From positions 345,314,243 to 345,378,242 of the forward strand of contig CM040121.1 of the NCBI GenBank assembly GCA_022559845.1: a stretch of 64,000 bases of DNA, in the 5' to 3' direction. Under the pieces are notes generated by a model, which saw only the letters and a list, made by a program, of their open reading frames with translations, was not told where the DNA came from and ran no database searches. A program made the position numbers and the translations under genes. Below are positions 23,517 through 36,144 of the stretch, piece after piece; the stretch's first letter is position 1; each line of letters begins with the position of its first letter. This DNA is from Amorphophallus konjac. Its lineage: Eukaryota; Streptophyta; Magnoliopsida; Alismatales; Araceae.

Positions 23517-25771
23517 TGGTGCGGACACCAGAGCACACGAGCGGCACGGGTCGGCGAGCCACCGGTACCGCACGCGGAGCACGACTCGAGCCACTTCAGC
23601 GTCCATCTGGCTCGGAGACAGCCTAGAGACTCACCCCTGAGTCTCGACATTTATCATATTTGTTTAGACGTTATTTGTGTGTAATGTGTGTTATTTCATT
23701 TTATTCGGTTTGTAATTTTGATTGTAAGGGGGGGTTATTTGCAAAATGGGACCCTCGGGTCCCACGGGCCCCTCAGACCCCATCCCATTGATCCACCTCA
23801 GCCTAGGGCCCCATGTGGGGTCAGTCAACAATTCAAATGGAGACATCTAGAAGGTTGAATGGTAAAAGACACATGGGGGACAATTGGACTTCAAAGTCCA
23901 AGGTAGGCTACCTACCATGTCAAGCTTGCTCCCCCATGGTCAATGGTGAGCCCCTCCCCTCAATTTTTTATTTTAAATTTTGTGTGTTGATCACACTCAA
24001 TCCCAGCCCTCCATTCCCCTTCTCTAGATCCAACGGTGGAGGATGGATTTGAGATGTAACCTATATAAGCTTGTATTTTCCATTTTGGATAAATTAAAGC
24101 ATTTGAATTGGAAGAAAATCCCCTTGAGCAAGGCCTAGGCCGCCCCTCTCTCCTCCTTGCAGCTGGGAAGGCTGTATTCTGGTGGTGTGACTCCACCCCT
24201 ATCAGTTCCGGTCGCCACCGCCGCCGCCACGTGCCGCCATCGCGCCTCCACCATCACCGCCGGTGTTCTATCCATCCAGGATAGAGGTGTCTTCTCCGAA
24301 TTCTTGCTCTCCACCCCGTCGTCTTTTTGAGCTGGGATTTTGAGGGGATGTTCCAGAGGTGTTCCTCACGATCCAAAAAAATTGGTTGGTCATGAATCTT
24401 CCATTTGATATTTTTTCATTTTCGTCCAACCTTAATTTCCAGATCTATCTGCTTGCTGTTTCAATTTCCACCCGCCCTGTGTTTCAAATGTTCGGACCCC
24501 TTTCCGATTTTTGTTAGAGCTCCCAATTTTACTGGAAGTTCTGTCCATCAACCCCACCGTCCTCAAAGTTTCTTGAATTTTTGTGAGGCCATCCCATATT
24601 TTTCAAAAATCGATCTCAGAGATAGCTACAGTGCTGTCCACCTGTTCCCAGATCCGACCACTATCCAGTAAACAACTCATAACAAATCACAGCCACCTCC
24701 AATCAGTCCAAAACAAATATCCCCGTTCTCCTTGTTCAAAATCCCACAAGTTTGATGAAGAGCGAAGGTGCTGAATCGGCCATATTCCTCGCGGTCAAAG
24801 GCAGTCTTCAGACAACTCACCTGTAGATATGAGGTTTCGGTTACTATACAATAGGGACTTGTCAATTCAATAAAGTTCTGATCCGACCAGATCCAGCAGA
24901 TCTCTCTCAGTCTAGATTGAAGCATTTGAAGAGAGGTTTCCAACGATAGCTCATGCGTCCCGATCCAACGTCGGAATTGATCGCAGCGGTCATTTTTGTC
25001 GGAGCGCGTGCCAAAAAATAGCAATCAAAATCCGTGGGAAGTTAGTTCAAGAATTGGGAATCGGGGCCGATCGACCCCCGATCGGTGTTCCCGACCGACC
25101 GCCGTCCGTGGAGGCACGTCACCAGGGGTCCCCATCACAGTGGGTCCCACCCCCGCAGATCCGGAGGACAGCGCCGTCCGTGGGCCCCACGGGCCCGTAG
25201 AGGTCGCCGTTCGGAAAGCACGAATACGCGGAGTTGGGCACCGCCGGGCGACATCAAGATGCTGCCCGTCAACCTGAGTTGCGTGATTCCCGGACCCCAC
25301 ATGTGACCTTTTACCTCCCTGCGTGGAGTGGGTCGACTTAGTGTATTGCTGTAATAATTGTTAACCGGGAGTCCGTGATTCGGCCGGGGTTGTCTTCGCC
25401 ACGCTAGGTGCATGGAGGTAATGGTCTGAACTTCTTGGCGTTCATTTGCTTAGCTAGTATATGGTCTTTGCCGCTATCGAGAGCGATAGGTACTAGCCCG
25501 TGTGTCCATGTCACCGCTGTGAGTGTGAGAGTGACCCGTCCCGTGACTCGATCCGAGTCCGGAAGTGAGTCGACTACCCATGAACTCTGCCGGTTCTTCA
25601 ACGGCGCACGATCCGCGTTTCCCTAGCTTGGGAAGACGAGTGAGCTTGCATTTATGTTAGCGACGTATAGCCCATAGGAGCTCTCCGTGTCAGGCTTAGT
25701 GTCTCTCCTATCATGTGTTGCTGGTCGTGTTCGTCTCATGTAGCGTCGTCTCCTCAGTCCGTCCCGCATCA
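23517..25771 (+). mobile_element. F5: solo LTR inside F3 right LTR
   Basis: A 2255-base insert starts TGGTGCGGACACC and ends GTCCCGCATCA. Perfect 5-bp target duplications GAAAG flank it (23512-23516 and 25772-25776). The left F3 LTR has the uninterrupted site (TTGGAAAGCTTGAAC near 15878). It is more GC-rich than its surroundings. A TATA box CTATATAAG at 24061 suggests plus orientation. There is no internal region and no second LTR, so it is a solo LTR left by LTR-LTR recombination. Family not recognised; probably gypsy by composition and size, but that is a guess. Confidence 0.85.
24061..24069 (+). promoter_or_regulatory. TATA box in solo LTR F5
   Basis: CTATATAAG lies about 545 bases into the LTR. 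GC-rich transcribed-type sequence follows, including CCTTGAGCAAGGCC at 24121. Confidence 0.5.
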
Positions 25772-25776
25772 GAAAG

Positions 25777-26575
25777 CTTGAACACGAACAGGCTGCAATG
25801 TATAGACTTTGAACGTGTTTAATGCAGTGATGTATAGACTTGATAGATGATGCATGAACAAGCCACCAATCGAGTGTACAGACTTGCTGTAATGAACGAT
25901 GCCCAACTGCATAGTGTATGGACTTGAATGCATGAGACGCTGAGTGAGAATGACCGATGTACAGACTTTGAAAGATGATGCATGCACAAGCCAACGATGT
26001 ATAGACTTTGCCAATGTACAGACTTGAATGCTCCATGCACAAAGACGAAAAGTGAGACGCTAGAATGTACAGACTTGCTTGTGCAGTGATGTATGGACTT
26101 AGTGTGCAATATGCAAATGATGCACAGCCATAGCTCATGAATGTATAGACTTTGCGAGCAAGAGACAAGGCTGACGGATGTTTAGACTTGCTAAATGATG
26201 CACAGCCATAGCGGCAATGTATATACTTAGAAGAGATGCACGAGCAGGCGACAATGTGTAGACTTGATGCACGAACTGTGCACAATGAACACGGATGTAT
26301 AGACTTGTCCAATGTACAGACTTAGTCTCAAGACGATGCAATGTATAGACTTTGTATGATGCATGCACAGGACCTAACGTGAGACGTAACATGAGACGCT
26401 GTGTAATGCAGCGAGGCAGTGTATAGACTTTGAGTGTGTGTGAGATAATGTATAGACTTGATGCGGCTTCAAAGTAACCATGTGCAGACTTTAAAGTGAA
26501 GAATGTACAGACTTGGACAAAACATGAAGCACACGATGCATGGACTAGGAATGTACAGACTTTACGTTTATGCGG
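25777..26575. repeat. TGTATAGACTT array, right F3 LTR, second part
   Basis: Continuation of the array after F5, about 20 copies, ending near the same GCAACAGGAGTTAAGCATG landmark as in the left LTR. Confidence 0.9.
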
Positions 26576-26851
26576 CAACAGGAGTTAAGCATGAATGCAC
26601 CGAGGTCATATGACAGATGAACACAGATTTGAGAGTAGACAGAGCATTACCTGATCTGACTGTGCACTGATCTTACCTGTCACTGGTTGACTTTTGACTT
26701 GAGTTGACTTCATGACCTGTGAGTCATCTTTAAACATGTTCTGACAGTTTCTCATAATACATCAGGATTATATCATCAAGGATGTACATGTAAACATAAT
26801 GAGACATAAAATTGTCATCATCAAAACCCCAGAACCACAGGGGACACAACA

Positions 26852-27306
26852 TGGCGGAGAACGTAGGTCTGAAGACCATACTCACGCATAATGAAAGCTT
26901 CCAGGTGGACTTAATCCACCTTTCCACTGACGTCATTTTATATACTGGTGAATCATGGCATTCATGCACACGAATATGAAGTATATGCAAGTCTGTACAT
27001 CAAAGTGACAGATGACTAAATTTTATTTGTATTAACAAGTGTGCAAAAAGATGTGATATGTATAAGATGTAAGGCGTGTGTGCTCTATGTGTAAAGTTCA
27101 ACTTTTATTCACAAAAAGTGACGAGTGTAACTATAGAAAACTCTGTGAACAACTACAAAATAATAGTTATTCACACAAGAAAGCATGAGTAAAAGCCAAT
27201 AAACTCTATGAACAATTGCAAAAGATTGTTATTCACACTTGGAAGTAAGAGTGGAATGTATTACCACACTAGCTCATCAAACTTCTTGCCTTGGAGGATT
27301 TTTATT
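26852..27306 (-). other. F2 internal non-coding region after F3
   Basis: It begins with the right F3 target duplication TGGCG. It holds a block (GGAGAACGTAGGTCTGAAGAC) shared with the F1 copies near 32485, 38803 and 57117. No gene. Direct GAACAA.T.CAAAA.A-type repeats lie at 27140-27240. Confidence 0.5.
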
Positions 27307-29093
27307 CTATTGACAGCTTCTTCCATCACAAGGCATCCCTGTAAAACAAGATTCTAATTTTGAGGTTTTGGGAACCCAATCCATCTTGGGTCCCTGGGGG
27401 TTAGCTGCACCACGACTGGCAGCTTTCCACATTTTCCTTGCATTCAGATTGTCAATGTGCAATAAAGAGCAATCATCCATAAGATGTCCCACACGACCAC
27501 AGTAATGACAGTGCACACGTTGATTCATTTTCTTTGGTTGGACATTAGCAGTGGGCTTTTGTGCATGTTTTGGGGGTCTATAACTTCGAGTATGAAATTT
27601 TGGTTTGACATTTAACATCCAACAGTATTTCATTGTATGACCCATTTTTCCACAATGAAAGCATTCAACTTTCTTTTTCAGATCAAATTGAAATTTAACA
27701 TCATGCATCCTACAAGCATTCAAATCATCCTCTTTCATCAAACTACAGTCATGCATTAGATGTCCAAGCTCACCACAATAGTGACATGATACATTGTTTT
27801 GTTTTGGAGCTTGGTGTTCCACATTAGATTTCTTTGCATGCATATTTGGCTTTTGTTTGACAGAGGGAGGAATGTTTGATGTACTGGAGGAGCAGGAAGC
27901 ATGCACAAAGGAGGTCTTGGTTTTCAAATTAAAGGCTTCCTTTTTGCTAGGATTGTATCCTAGACCTTCCCGTTAGAACTTCACCTTTGTTCCAAGAAGT
28001 TTGTTCAAGTTCTCCTCCCCACTCACAAATTTACCCAATGACTTGTTCAAGTCAACAATTTCATTTTGTGAAGCAATTTGAAGTTCACAAGATACAATTT
28101 CATTTTCACAGGAAATGACTTTCTCATTCAGAGTGGAGTTTATGGTTTTGTCAGATTCTATTTCCTATTTTAGAAGACTCACATCATCACTTTCTTGTGC
28201 AATCATTGACTTGCCCTTTTCAAAAGTTAAAAGTCTTTCTGACATAGTCGCATTCAGCAGTTTAACCTTTTCAAGTTTAGACTTCAGCAATTTATTTTCT
28301 GTTTCAAATTTTTCAATAAAGAGACTTGAATAAGCAAGGCATCATTGTCCTTTTTTAGTTTCTCATTTTTATCCAAAAGGGATTTGGTATCTGTTTCAGA
28401 GTCAAGTAGCTTCTCAAAAAGTTTTTCATCATCGGATAGAAAATCTAACTTGCTCCTTAGACTTTCTTCGATTTTCTTAAGCAATGAAACTTTACATGCC
28501 AATTGTTCATTTTCATTTTCCAATTTTTCAATTTTTGAACTTAGATGAATGCACTTTTCACAAGAAGAATTGTCATGCATATTTCAATTAGACTTCTTCT
28601 TCAATGCTTTGTTTTCACACTTCATCTTTTTATATTTTTCTAATAATTCTTCATAAGCATTTACCAAATCTTCAAATGACAATTCATCTTCATCGGATTT
28701 GGAACTTACCTCCTCAGCACTCTCATCACAAGTCTGATAAGTGTCATCAGCCATTAATCCTTTCTATCCCTGCTTCTCTTGAGCTTTCACCAACCGGTCC
28801 ATAAGCTCTTTAGCACTTCTGCAGGAGGAAATGAATGTAAACTTGTTAGCATTCACTGAACCTTTTAACAAGCTCAAAATTGTAGCATTCTCATGATCCT
28901 TTAATTTATCTCGGTTGGGCCACTTGGTCTCATTCTGAGGCAACTTATGAGGACCATCATGTATTAGCTTCCATAAATTGGGATTGACTGAATTTATGGC
29001 TCTACACAATTTTCCCAACTAGGAATTAAAGTCATCACCATGATAGACAGGTAAGGAACTCAATGAAACACTATATGAAGAAGTATTCATCAT
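27307..29093 (-). pseudogene. gag: F2 gag (Ty1/copia), broken by stops and frameshifts
   Basis: The probable start is the ATG at 29093. A TAG 24 codons in takes the place of the Trp expected in the DUF4219-like motif. The N-terminal part (INSVNPNLWKLIHDGPHKLP) is clearly related to the F3 gag. A Lys/Glu-rich coiled coil spans about 28650-28000. Three intact CCHC knuckles follow: CHYCGELGHLMHDC, CFHCGKMGHTMKYC and CHYCGRVGHLMDDC. The tail is GPKMDWVPKTSK. Several stops and frame changes near 28760, 28590, 28280 and 27930 make it a pseudogene. No pol follows; the next minus-strand protein is the Transposase_32-like ORF. Confidence 0.75.
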
Positions 29094-29150
29094 TCAAAAC
29101 TACACTAGGATCCCTCTGAAGATCATTTGATATGTGATAACAGAGCCGGA

Positions 29151-29161
29151 CTTTGATACCA
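29151..29161 (-). promoter_or_regulatory. F2 primer-binding site
   Basis: Minus strand TGGTATCAAAG, one mismatch to the initiator tRNA-Met complement, two bases from the LTR edge at 29164. Confidence 0.75.
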
Positions 29162-29163
29162 AT

Positions 29164-31404
29164 TGTTGGGTCCCATAGTGTAGTGGCACGGATCTAGAGG
29201 GGGGGGTGAATAGATCCCTCCATTTTAAAAATTAAATCCAATTGAGCAACTTAAATGCCTCTCAATCTAACCTCACCAAACGTAAGCAATAGACAAGATC
29301 ACACACAGAGAATTAGTAAATTTAACTAACCGTATACATGGACAAGTCTAGCATCGATGAGCAACATGATAAGCAATCCATCCTGTGAATGGTGATAGAA
29401 GATAGGGAGCACACACACAACCAATCATAAGTGCACAGAGATTTTTTTGGTGGTTCAGGACCACGTCGGGTACCCTACGTCCACCCCTCACCACTTCGGT
29501 GAGGCTTCACTAAAACGCTACTCAAGGTAGCACATGGGGACGAACCCCAATACACCATACGCTGCACGACGGCAGCAAACCACACACACGAGCACGAAGC
29601 TCAACACGGTGCTATGCAGCACTCACACAAGGGTGAACCCTCAACACGGTGCTCAGCACCACACACACACACTAAGACGAGGAGCATACCCCAACAGTGA
29701 ATCCACACTCGGAGACACCACTCCGAACACACACACAATCATTTTCAGTTTAAGAGATGAACACAGATATACAACGCAACAACAATAATCATCAACTAAA
29801 CAAGGAATGACTGCAAATAGGGGCATGGATTGGTTCAGTAGACTCCTGGTCGGAAGATGATGGAGTTGATTTCTTCGATGACTAGGCTTCTTCTTCTATT
29901 CACTCAATCGGTGGTTGACCCACGCTGCAGATTCCTTAATAGGTTCCTTGTTCCAGCTTGTAGGGTGGACGACCTCACGTTCTTCCTCAACTCAACCCGT
30001 CTTCAGCTCTTCGATGGTTTGAAGGAGATGCATCCTTGACCAATTCATCAAGATAGCTTCAGCAAGGTGGAGGATGATCGTCTTCGGCCTTGAATCCCGT
30101 TCACCACACCATGAATGGAGGAAGGAGCAGCTGCATTCTCGTCTCCCTACAAAACCCCAAAAAATAGATAGAACATAAAACCCATTTTCTCTCCTTTTTC
30201 GATACAAACCCTATCCTATGCAATATATACATCAGAGAATGAGGGGCCACGTGGAGGGGATATTCTTCCATTGGCCAATCAAAGAAGGGCACTCAAAGAG
30301 AGGACCGAGCTAGGGCATCGGACGCCGCACGAACCGGCGATTTTGTGAGTCGACACTCGTGGCCGGTCAAGGCTTGAAACCCAGCCAAACAGAATGAGGC
30401 GAATAAAGTGTCGACTTATGAAGTCGACACAATCAGCTTACTGCATTAAGAAATGCCTAGACAGAATGCCCTGGAAAAAATGTCGACTCTGTGAGTCGAC
30501 ATTTGTACCCGGGGTGAGTCTGATAAACACAAGACAGAACTGCCCGATAAAAAGGTCGACTCATGGAGTCAACTTTTTATCTCACAGTTCGAAAGCATAA
30601 GAGGCCAGGGTTAAAAGTGTATGGACCCGGGACAAAGTGTCGACTTATGGAGTCGACACTTTTCCTGACATAAGCAGAGTTAATAAAACACACAAGGGGG
30701 GTTAGCAAGAGACAAGAGACATTAAAGACTAATGCATGTATGAAAGAATTAAGTATAATCTACCCCAAATCATAGACATACCAAGTAGAGATTGATAGGG
30801 AATTACCTTGGGATTTGTTCATCCAATCTACACAATAATCCTCCTTCAACCATTCAAACCAAACAACTTACCATTTTGATGGTCCACAACTCATGTGAAG
30901 ATCCAATTGGAAGGCTGCCAATATGGTCTTCATGTTCATTGCCATTCGATACGCCTGTCACCATTACACACTGGAAGTTAGTCTTCCATGTCATTCAATT
31001 TCTGAAAATTAAAATCTAGCTCTCATTAATCACTCAATTTCACACATTGAGATCCTGCATATCAAATGTTAAGTGAATCAATTGACTCAAACATAAATTG
31101 AATCAACCAAAAGCACAATAGGATAATTCCATTCAATTGGCTTGAATCACACCCAGTCTTCATCGCTCCCTGTACAAATGCCAACACAATGTCAGTCTAG
31201 TTCGGCATTAAATTCTTGAAGTAAAGGCATCCCATTCAACTATTGCAAAGATATGGGAATGAGCTTCATTCAACCATATGGAGATTAAAGTAAATCATTT
31301 CTCATCCACAAACCACATATCCATTTATTTACATGAAACACAAACACATGGTATTTAATCATCATCAAAATTCTTTAACACACGATTGTGCTTGGGGTTC
31401 ATAA
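29164..31404 (-). mobile_element. F2 right LTR (5' LTR)
   Basis: It begins TGTTGGGTCCCATAG. The far end has decayed (GGGGTTCATAA instead of GGGGTTAACA). It has the leader hairpin at 29486-29504, a TATA box (ATATATA at 30223-30229) and the palindrome array at 30406-30663, about 180 bases upstream of the TATA on the transcribed strand. A short deletion relative to the left LTR removes part of a degenerate palindrome near 30342. Confidence 0.85.
30406..30663. repeat. GTCGAC palindrome array in F2 right LTR
   Basis: Four palindromes at about 30406-30430, 30478-30506, 30551-30580 and 30636-30663. Several are better preserved than in the left LTR (for example AATGTCGACT-CTGTG-AGTCGACATT). Confidence 0.85.
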
Positions 31405-31409
31405 AGCTG

Positions 31410-33046
31410 TATGCAAATTTTTACAGAATAGCACATTATTCTCCCCCTTTTTGTCAAAAATAAAAAACTGCCTGACAATGGGGTTTTTTAAGCTTTTTAT
31501 ATACATGTATGATCTAAAGGTGCATCATTGTGAAATGAAGTATGATATGAATAAAAAGGATCAGGCAATCAAGCACTCAGGCATGCATAATAAGATATTG
31601 AAGCCAGCAAGTCTCTTAGGGACTGGTTTAAAAATAATGCGATTGATTGTGGAACATGATGATCATAAACAATACTAAGAGGGTCGTGCTTAAAAAAAGA
31701 TGGTACTGTATAAACCGTGAAAGATGACTGATTCATAAAGTACATTCACACAATCAAACTCGAAGTGAATATGTGAAAGTTGAGAAATGAATTCCAATGT
31801 AATATGGATTTTCAGATTTTCAAAGGAACACAATAAAGAACCTTTACTCTCTACACTTTCATACATAATGCTCGACTTTTGGTAGCTACTCACAACCCAA
31901 TTTTTTTTTAAATACTAAAAAGATGACTAACCTTTTGACTCGAGTCGTACCCTTTGTTTCAGGGGAACTTCCCAGTTACTCAGCTTCGTCACTTATTTTT
32001 ATTATGGATTTTTGTCACTTTTTGATCCGAGTTTTCTTCTTTGTTTCAGGAGGGATTCCCGGCTACTTGGTTCCAAATCCACTTATTGGCAGTTTTGGTG
32101 GGGCTGACAGCTTTTTCCTCACGAGACATGCGACTTCTATGTAGGGAATCAAGTGCCCTCAAAAGTGTTGAGTGGAATAACTGAAATCATTATTAAATTT
32201 AATCATTTATCTCTAAAAGTGCAAATTGTATGGGTGGTTGTATTGAATGTAAGAGATGAATTAGTCTCACCAAAGTTATGTCTCCCCCTAAGCATATGCA
32301 CAGTTATGAATAGAACCTCCCCCTTAATATGTGCCATGTAACAAACATGTCTAGATCAATAGAATTTTATTTAGCAAGGAGGTGAGGTCTTAGAAAGATA
32401 TCAAGAAATATTTGCATAATGTATATACATGCAATCAAGCAAAGATATTGCAATATTTTCAAGCAAAGTGACTTTCGGTACGTGGTGGAGAATGTAGGTC
32501 CGAAGACTATCATCACGCATAGGGACAGATTCCGACAGGACATAATCCAACCTTCCACAATAGCTATTTTATATGCCAAAAAATCATGGCATTCAAGCAC
32601 ACAAGTATGTGAAGTATGTGTAAGTATGTGCACGTAAATGGAAGATGATTGAAACTAATTCCAATTTACAAACATGCAAAGATATGTGTTATTAGTGCAA
32701 GAGGTTAGGTATGTATGCTATGTATGCAAAACTGAATTATTATTCACAAAATGTGAGTGTCAGTGTGAAAGATTCTATGTGCAGTTTTAAAAATTCAAAG
32801 ACAAAATTTATTCACTAGATATCAACATTGCTCTTAGATAAAGTCAAAATCAACATGATGGTAAAATGGCAATTGGAGGCAATTAGATTTTTCTCAAAAT
32901 TCAGATTCTTATCTGAGTTGCATAATCAAAAGCAAACAGTGCAGTGAAAATCATTACTAGACAAGCTCTTCATTTCTCTTGCCTTGAATGGTCTTTATTT
33001 ATCAACAATTTCTTTCACCTCAAGGCACCCCTGCAAAGGAAAATTC
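31410..33046 (-). other. F1 internal a, 3' non-coding region after F2
   Basis: Continues F1 from TATGCAAATTTTT. It contains polypurine tracts near 31440, 32282 and 32320 (minus AAAAGGGGGAG, TTAGGGGGAG and TTAAGGGGGAG). The shared non-coding block is at 31923-32145, and a second shared block is near 32477-32560. No protein-like frame. Confidence 0.65.
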
Positions 33047-34920
33047 TCATTTCGAAGTTTTTGGTACCCAAGCCTTCTTGGGTCTTGAGAGGTTAGTTTC
33101 ATTTCGAACAAAAGATTGTCTATTCTTCCTCTCATACCATTCATCATCGGCCTTCATTAAATTACAAACATACATTGAATGGCCGATCATACCACAATAG
33201 AAGCAAGTTACACTTGGCTTTCTAAAATGGTTTCTCCTATGCATGTTTAATCCATCATCAAATGAATTTATGCATGAATTGACATGAGAATGACAATGTG
33301 AGTCACAGGATTTCTGAAATTGATTTATTACAAAAGAATCTTTCTTTGTGGGAGAGTGTCCCACAACTCACTTCTCACACCTTTGCTACCTTCACCATAT
33401 TCAAACATTTTCTGTTTTCCTTTCAATTCTTTTTCAGCAAGACCTTTCAATTTTTGAAGCTCATCACACATGGTGTTGAAGATGGTTTCAATGTCCTTTT
33501 TGGATTTCTCAGATTCAATCAATTTTTCCTTGATTCTTTCCAACTCCTTTACCAATTTTTCATTTTCAATTTTGAGATTTTTCACATTCTTACACGCATG
33601 TTGTTTTTCAACATCTAGACAACCAATCTCATTTTCATGCAAAGCCATAGTAGAATTCAGAATTTCATTTTTATCCTTTATCTTTTCAAGTTCTAACTCA
33701 AGCAAACTGCATTTAATGCATCAAGATGAACTAGAATGTGTAAAGTCATGAAATTTCTTTTTCAATTTTTTATTCTCAGACTTGACCTTCTTGTAATTTT
33801 TATATAATTCTGCATATGTAAATTTCCAATGATCACAAGTAAGGTCTTCGTCATCAGAGCTTACCGCATTATCGTTCTCCTCATTTGCCATCAAGTAGAG
33901 ATTTTGGACAAGCTCGTCCAGTTTATCCTCCTCATCAGACTTGCACTCGCTTTCGTCCTCATCACTCCATGTCACCTTCATGTCCTTGGACTTCTTTATC
34001 TTTTGTTTCTTGATCTTCATTTGAATTTCTGGGCACTCATTTTTCATGTGGCCGACCTTGTTGCATTGATAGCATCTAATTTCTCTTTTCTTCACCAACG
34101 ATTTTTTCCGACCTTTCCTAGAAGAGGTGCCATCTTTTCTAGTCTTCTTGAAAAATTTTCTCGGTCTTCTAGTGATGAGGTCCACAAGCTCCTCCTTACG
34201 GCTATCAAGACTTGATGTTTCATCATTTTCTTCCGACGATCCTTGATAGACCTTCAAAGTAATCGTCTTCTTCTTTTGGTTCTCCTCCTCAGTCCTCTTC
34301 ATGTTTACCTCATATGTCATTAAGGACCCAATTAGCTCATCCACAGTGAGAGTGGTGAGATCCTTGGAGTCCTCAATTACCGTTGCCTTCGTGTGCCATT
34401 GAGGTGAGAGAGAACGTAGCACCTTTCTCACTAAATCCTGGTTGGTGTAGTTCTTTCCCAATGCCTTCAATCCATTTGTTATCTCGTTCAGCCTTGTGAA
34501 CATTTGTGAAATCATTTCTTCCGGCTTCATGGTGAACAACTCATTGTCTTGAATCAACAAATTTGCTTTTGTCTCCTTTACCTCCGATGTTCCTTCGTAA
34601 ATGAGTCGGAGCTTCTCTCACATTTCCTGCGTAAAAGAACACATTGAGATACGTGAATATTCATTAGGATGTATAGCACATTGAACAATATTCATTGCTC
34701 TAAAATTTGCACATGATTTTCTAATATGCTCTTCAGTCCAACTGTACTCATCATCAGGCACTTGATAAGGACCTTTGCTAATGACTCTCTAGGTATCATA
34801 ATCTTGTGCTCGTAGGAACATAGTCATTCTATTTTTCCAGTGGGGATAATTAGTCCCATCAAAGAAGGGGGGTCTATGTATAGAGTGACCCATAGGAAGT
34901 ATGCCATTCATAGCCATCAT
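33047..34920 (-). pseudogene. gag: F1 gag, copy a, degraded
   Basis: Minus-strand gag from the ATG at 34920 to a stop at 33047. It has the DUF4219-like start (FFDGTNYPHWKNRM), the UBN2-like helical domain (KANLLIQDNELFTMKPEE, then FTRLNEITNGLKALGKNYTN) and a first CCHC knuckle CYQCNKVGHMKNEC. An acidic stretch and coiled coil follow, then a second knuckle CFYCGMIGHSMYVC and the tail AWVPKTSK. Breaks: stops near 34790 and 34620, a TGA near 33720, and a 1-base deletion near 33385. A relic next to copy b, its best preserved relative. Confidence 0.8.
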
Positions 34921-34971
34921 CAAAGATCTTTACTCCTAGACCACAAGGTCCGCTAAAAAGTTAGAGACTGT

Positions 34972-34983
34972 GCTCTGATACCA
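34972..34983 (-). promoter_or_regulatory. F1 primer-binding site, unit a
   Basis: Minus strand TGGTATCAGAGC, two bases from the edge of LTR b at 34986. Matches initiator tRNA-Met. Confidence 0.85.
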
Positions 34984-35352
34984 ATTGTTGGCCCAAAATA
35001 GATGGCAGACAAGAAGGGGGGGTTGAATTGTCCCCAGACGTGATGGTAGATTTTGAAAACAACTAAATTACTTGCATCGGAATTAAACTAACTACATTAA
35101 CAAAACTTATTTAAAGTGAGATAAAGGTTCACTCAATCTAACAGATCTCACACGAAAAGCCTAAGCAACCAAAAATGAACTAATTCTGATAATAGATAGC
35201 AGAGCTAGTGAAGTGTGATGGTGCAGTGAATAAAAACATGTAAAGTAGCCGGTGAATGGAGATAGGTGAAATGGACAAACACCTAGGCAAATCACATGCA
35301 ACACGGAGATTTTTAGGTGATTCGGGACCACAACGGGTTCCCTATGTCCACC

Positions 35353-35373
35353 CCTCACCGAAACTCGGTGAGG
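35353..35373 (-). promoter_or_regulatory. Conserved leader hairpin, F1 LTR b
   Basis: Stem CCTCACC / GGTGAGG with a 7-base loop, inside a block beginning TTTTTAGGTG.TTCGGGACCA and CCACCCCTC. It lies about 600 bases downstream of the TATA box on the transcribed strand. Equivalent stems: 8113-8131, 29486-29504, 14550-14572, 21779-21801, 41659-41679 and 59983-60003. Confidence 0.65.
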
Positions 35374-35963
35374 CTTCACTGACACGCTACAAACCGTAGC
35401 AACCACGGGGACGAACCCCCAACACCACTCAGACGCTGCACATGCAGCAATCCGCACGCACGGGGCCTGGCCCCAGAACGCTATCACCGCAGCACACACC
35501 CACACACTCGGGGAACTCACCCCACACTAAAACCTCACACGGAGATACAGCTCCGTACACACACACACACACACACACACAGGATATCTGAGTTTAGAAA
35601 ATAAAAATATGTTCATTACACGTCCAAGGTGAAGATAAACTGTGAAGCAATCATCGAAATAAACATAGAGAGGATGTAGAAATATCTCCTTGACAACTAG
35701 AGGCCGGCCAAATATGTCTTCTTTGAAGCTTGTGAAGGTGGAGGTCGATTTTCAAAAGAGGGGAACCCAAACGAGCTCCTCTTTGAAGTTTAAGCCTTGT
35801 TGAAGCATCAACACTTGCAGATGAATGATGATCTGCAAGTTCCAAACTCAAGTCGACCTTGCAATAGGAAGGAAACGCATTAGCACTCAAAACCCTCTCT
35901 TCCTCTCCCACCTGCGGCCTTGCCCTTCTCTTCTATGTTCTTCCAAATCTGAAATGGCATGAC

Positions 35964-35971
35964 CTATATAG
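35964..35971 (-). promoter_or_regulatory. TATA box of F1 LTR b
   Basis: CTATATAG (self-complementary core) with ATCTGCTG upstream on the minus strand. Preserved at 42262-42269 and 60592-60599, altered in LTR a. Confidence 0.5.
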
Positions 35972-36144
35972 CAGCAGATAAAATAGATCAATTGACCAAT
36001 AAGCCCATGCTAAAACCCTTCCAAAACCCCTCTAGGATATGTAGGAGAACCCTAAGGGCAAAGGGTTCAAGTAGGGGACAAAATAGATTGGATTTGATAA
36101 GGTTCGAAGGGCTTACGGAAAACCCGATCCGGTTCGCCCAAAAG

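Larger units (their letters stand above)
14069..26851 (-). mobile_element. F3: Sirevirus-like gag-only LTR element
   Basis: F3 lies inside F2. LTRs run from TGATAGGATCGG to GGGGACACAACA (14069-16961 and 21298-26851, the second enlarged by a solo LTR). The primer-binding complement GCTCTGATACCA (21284-21295) and the polypurine tract at 16962-16981 set minus orientation. The internal region of 4.3 kb encodes one gag (19282-21136) and then 2.3 kb without a gene. There is no protease, integrase or reverse transcriptase. Confidence 0.85.
21298..26851 (-). mobile_element. F3 right LTR (5' LTR), interrupted by F5
   Basis: This is the promoter-bearing LTR of F3. It has a leader hairpin at 21779-21801, a CT-rich leader at 22220-22380 and a TATA box (minus CTATATATATG) at 22435-22445. 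The TGTATAGACTT array starts about 200 bases upstream of the TATA box. It is cut at 23516 by the solo LTR F5 and resumes at 25777. Confidence 0.85.
7793..31404 (-). mobile_element. F2: Sirevirus-like element with gag and an extra ORF, interrupted by F3
   Basis: F2 LTRs lie at 7793-10065 and 29164-31404. The target duplication is AGCTA (7788-7792) and AGCTG (31405-31409). The element interrupts F1 internal a at a point where F1 copies b and c read straight through. The primer-binding complement CTTTGATACCA (29151-29161, one mismatch to tRNA-Met) and the polypurine tract (10066-10085) give minus orientation. The internal region, without F3, is 10066-14068 plus 26852-29163. It carries a broken gag and, nearer the 3' end, a Transposase_32-like ORF. 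No pol genes were seen. Confidence 0.8.

Noticed and set aside
23813..25626. GC-rich region that could be a host gene
   Set aside because: It lies wholly within the solo LTR F5, bounded by GAAAG duplications. Frames are short and without domain features.
34972..34983. tRNA-Met gene fragments at GCTCTGATACCA sites
   Set aside because: Only the 3' terminal complement is present, always next to an LTR edge; these are primer-binding sites.
35556..35582. CA microsatellite in F1 LTRs
   Set aside because: An ordinary simple repeat that varies in length between LTR copies; noted only as a marker.
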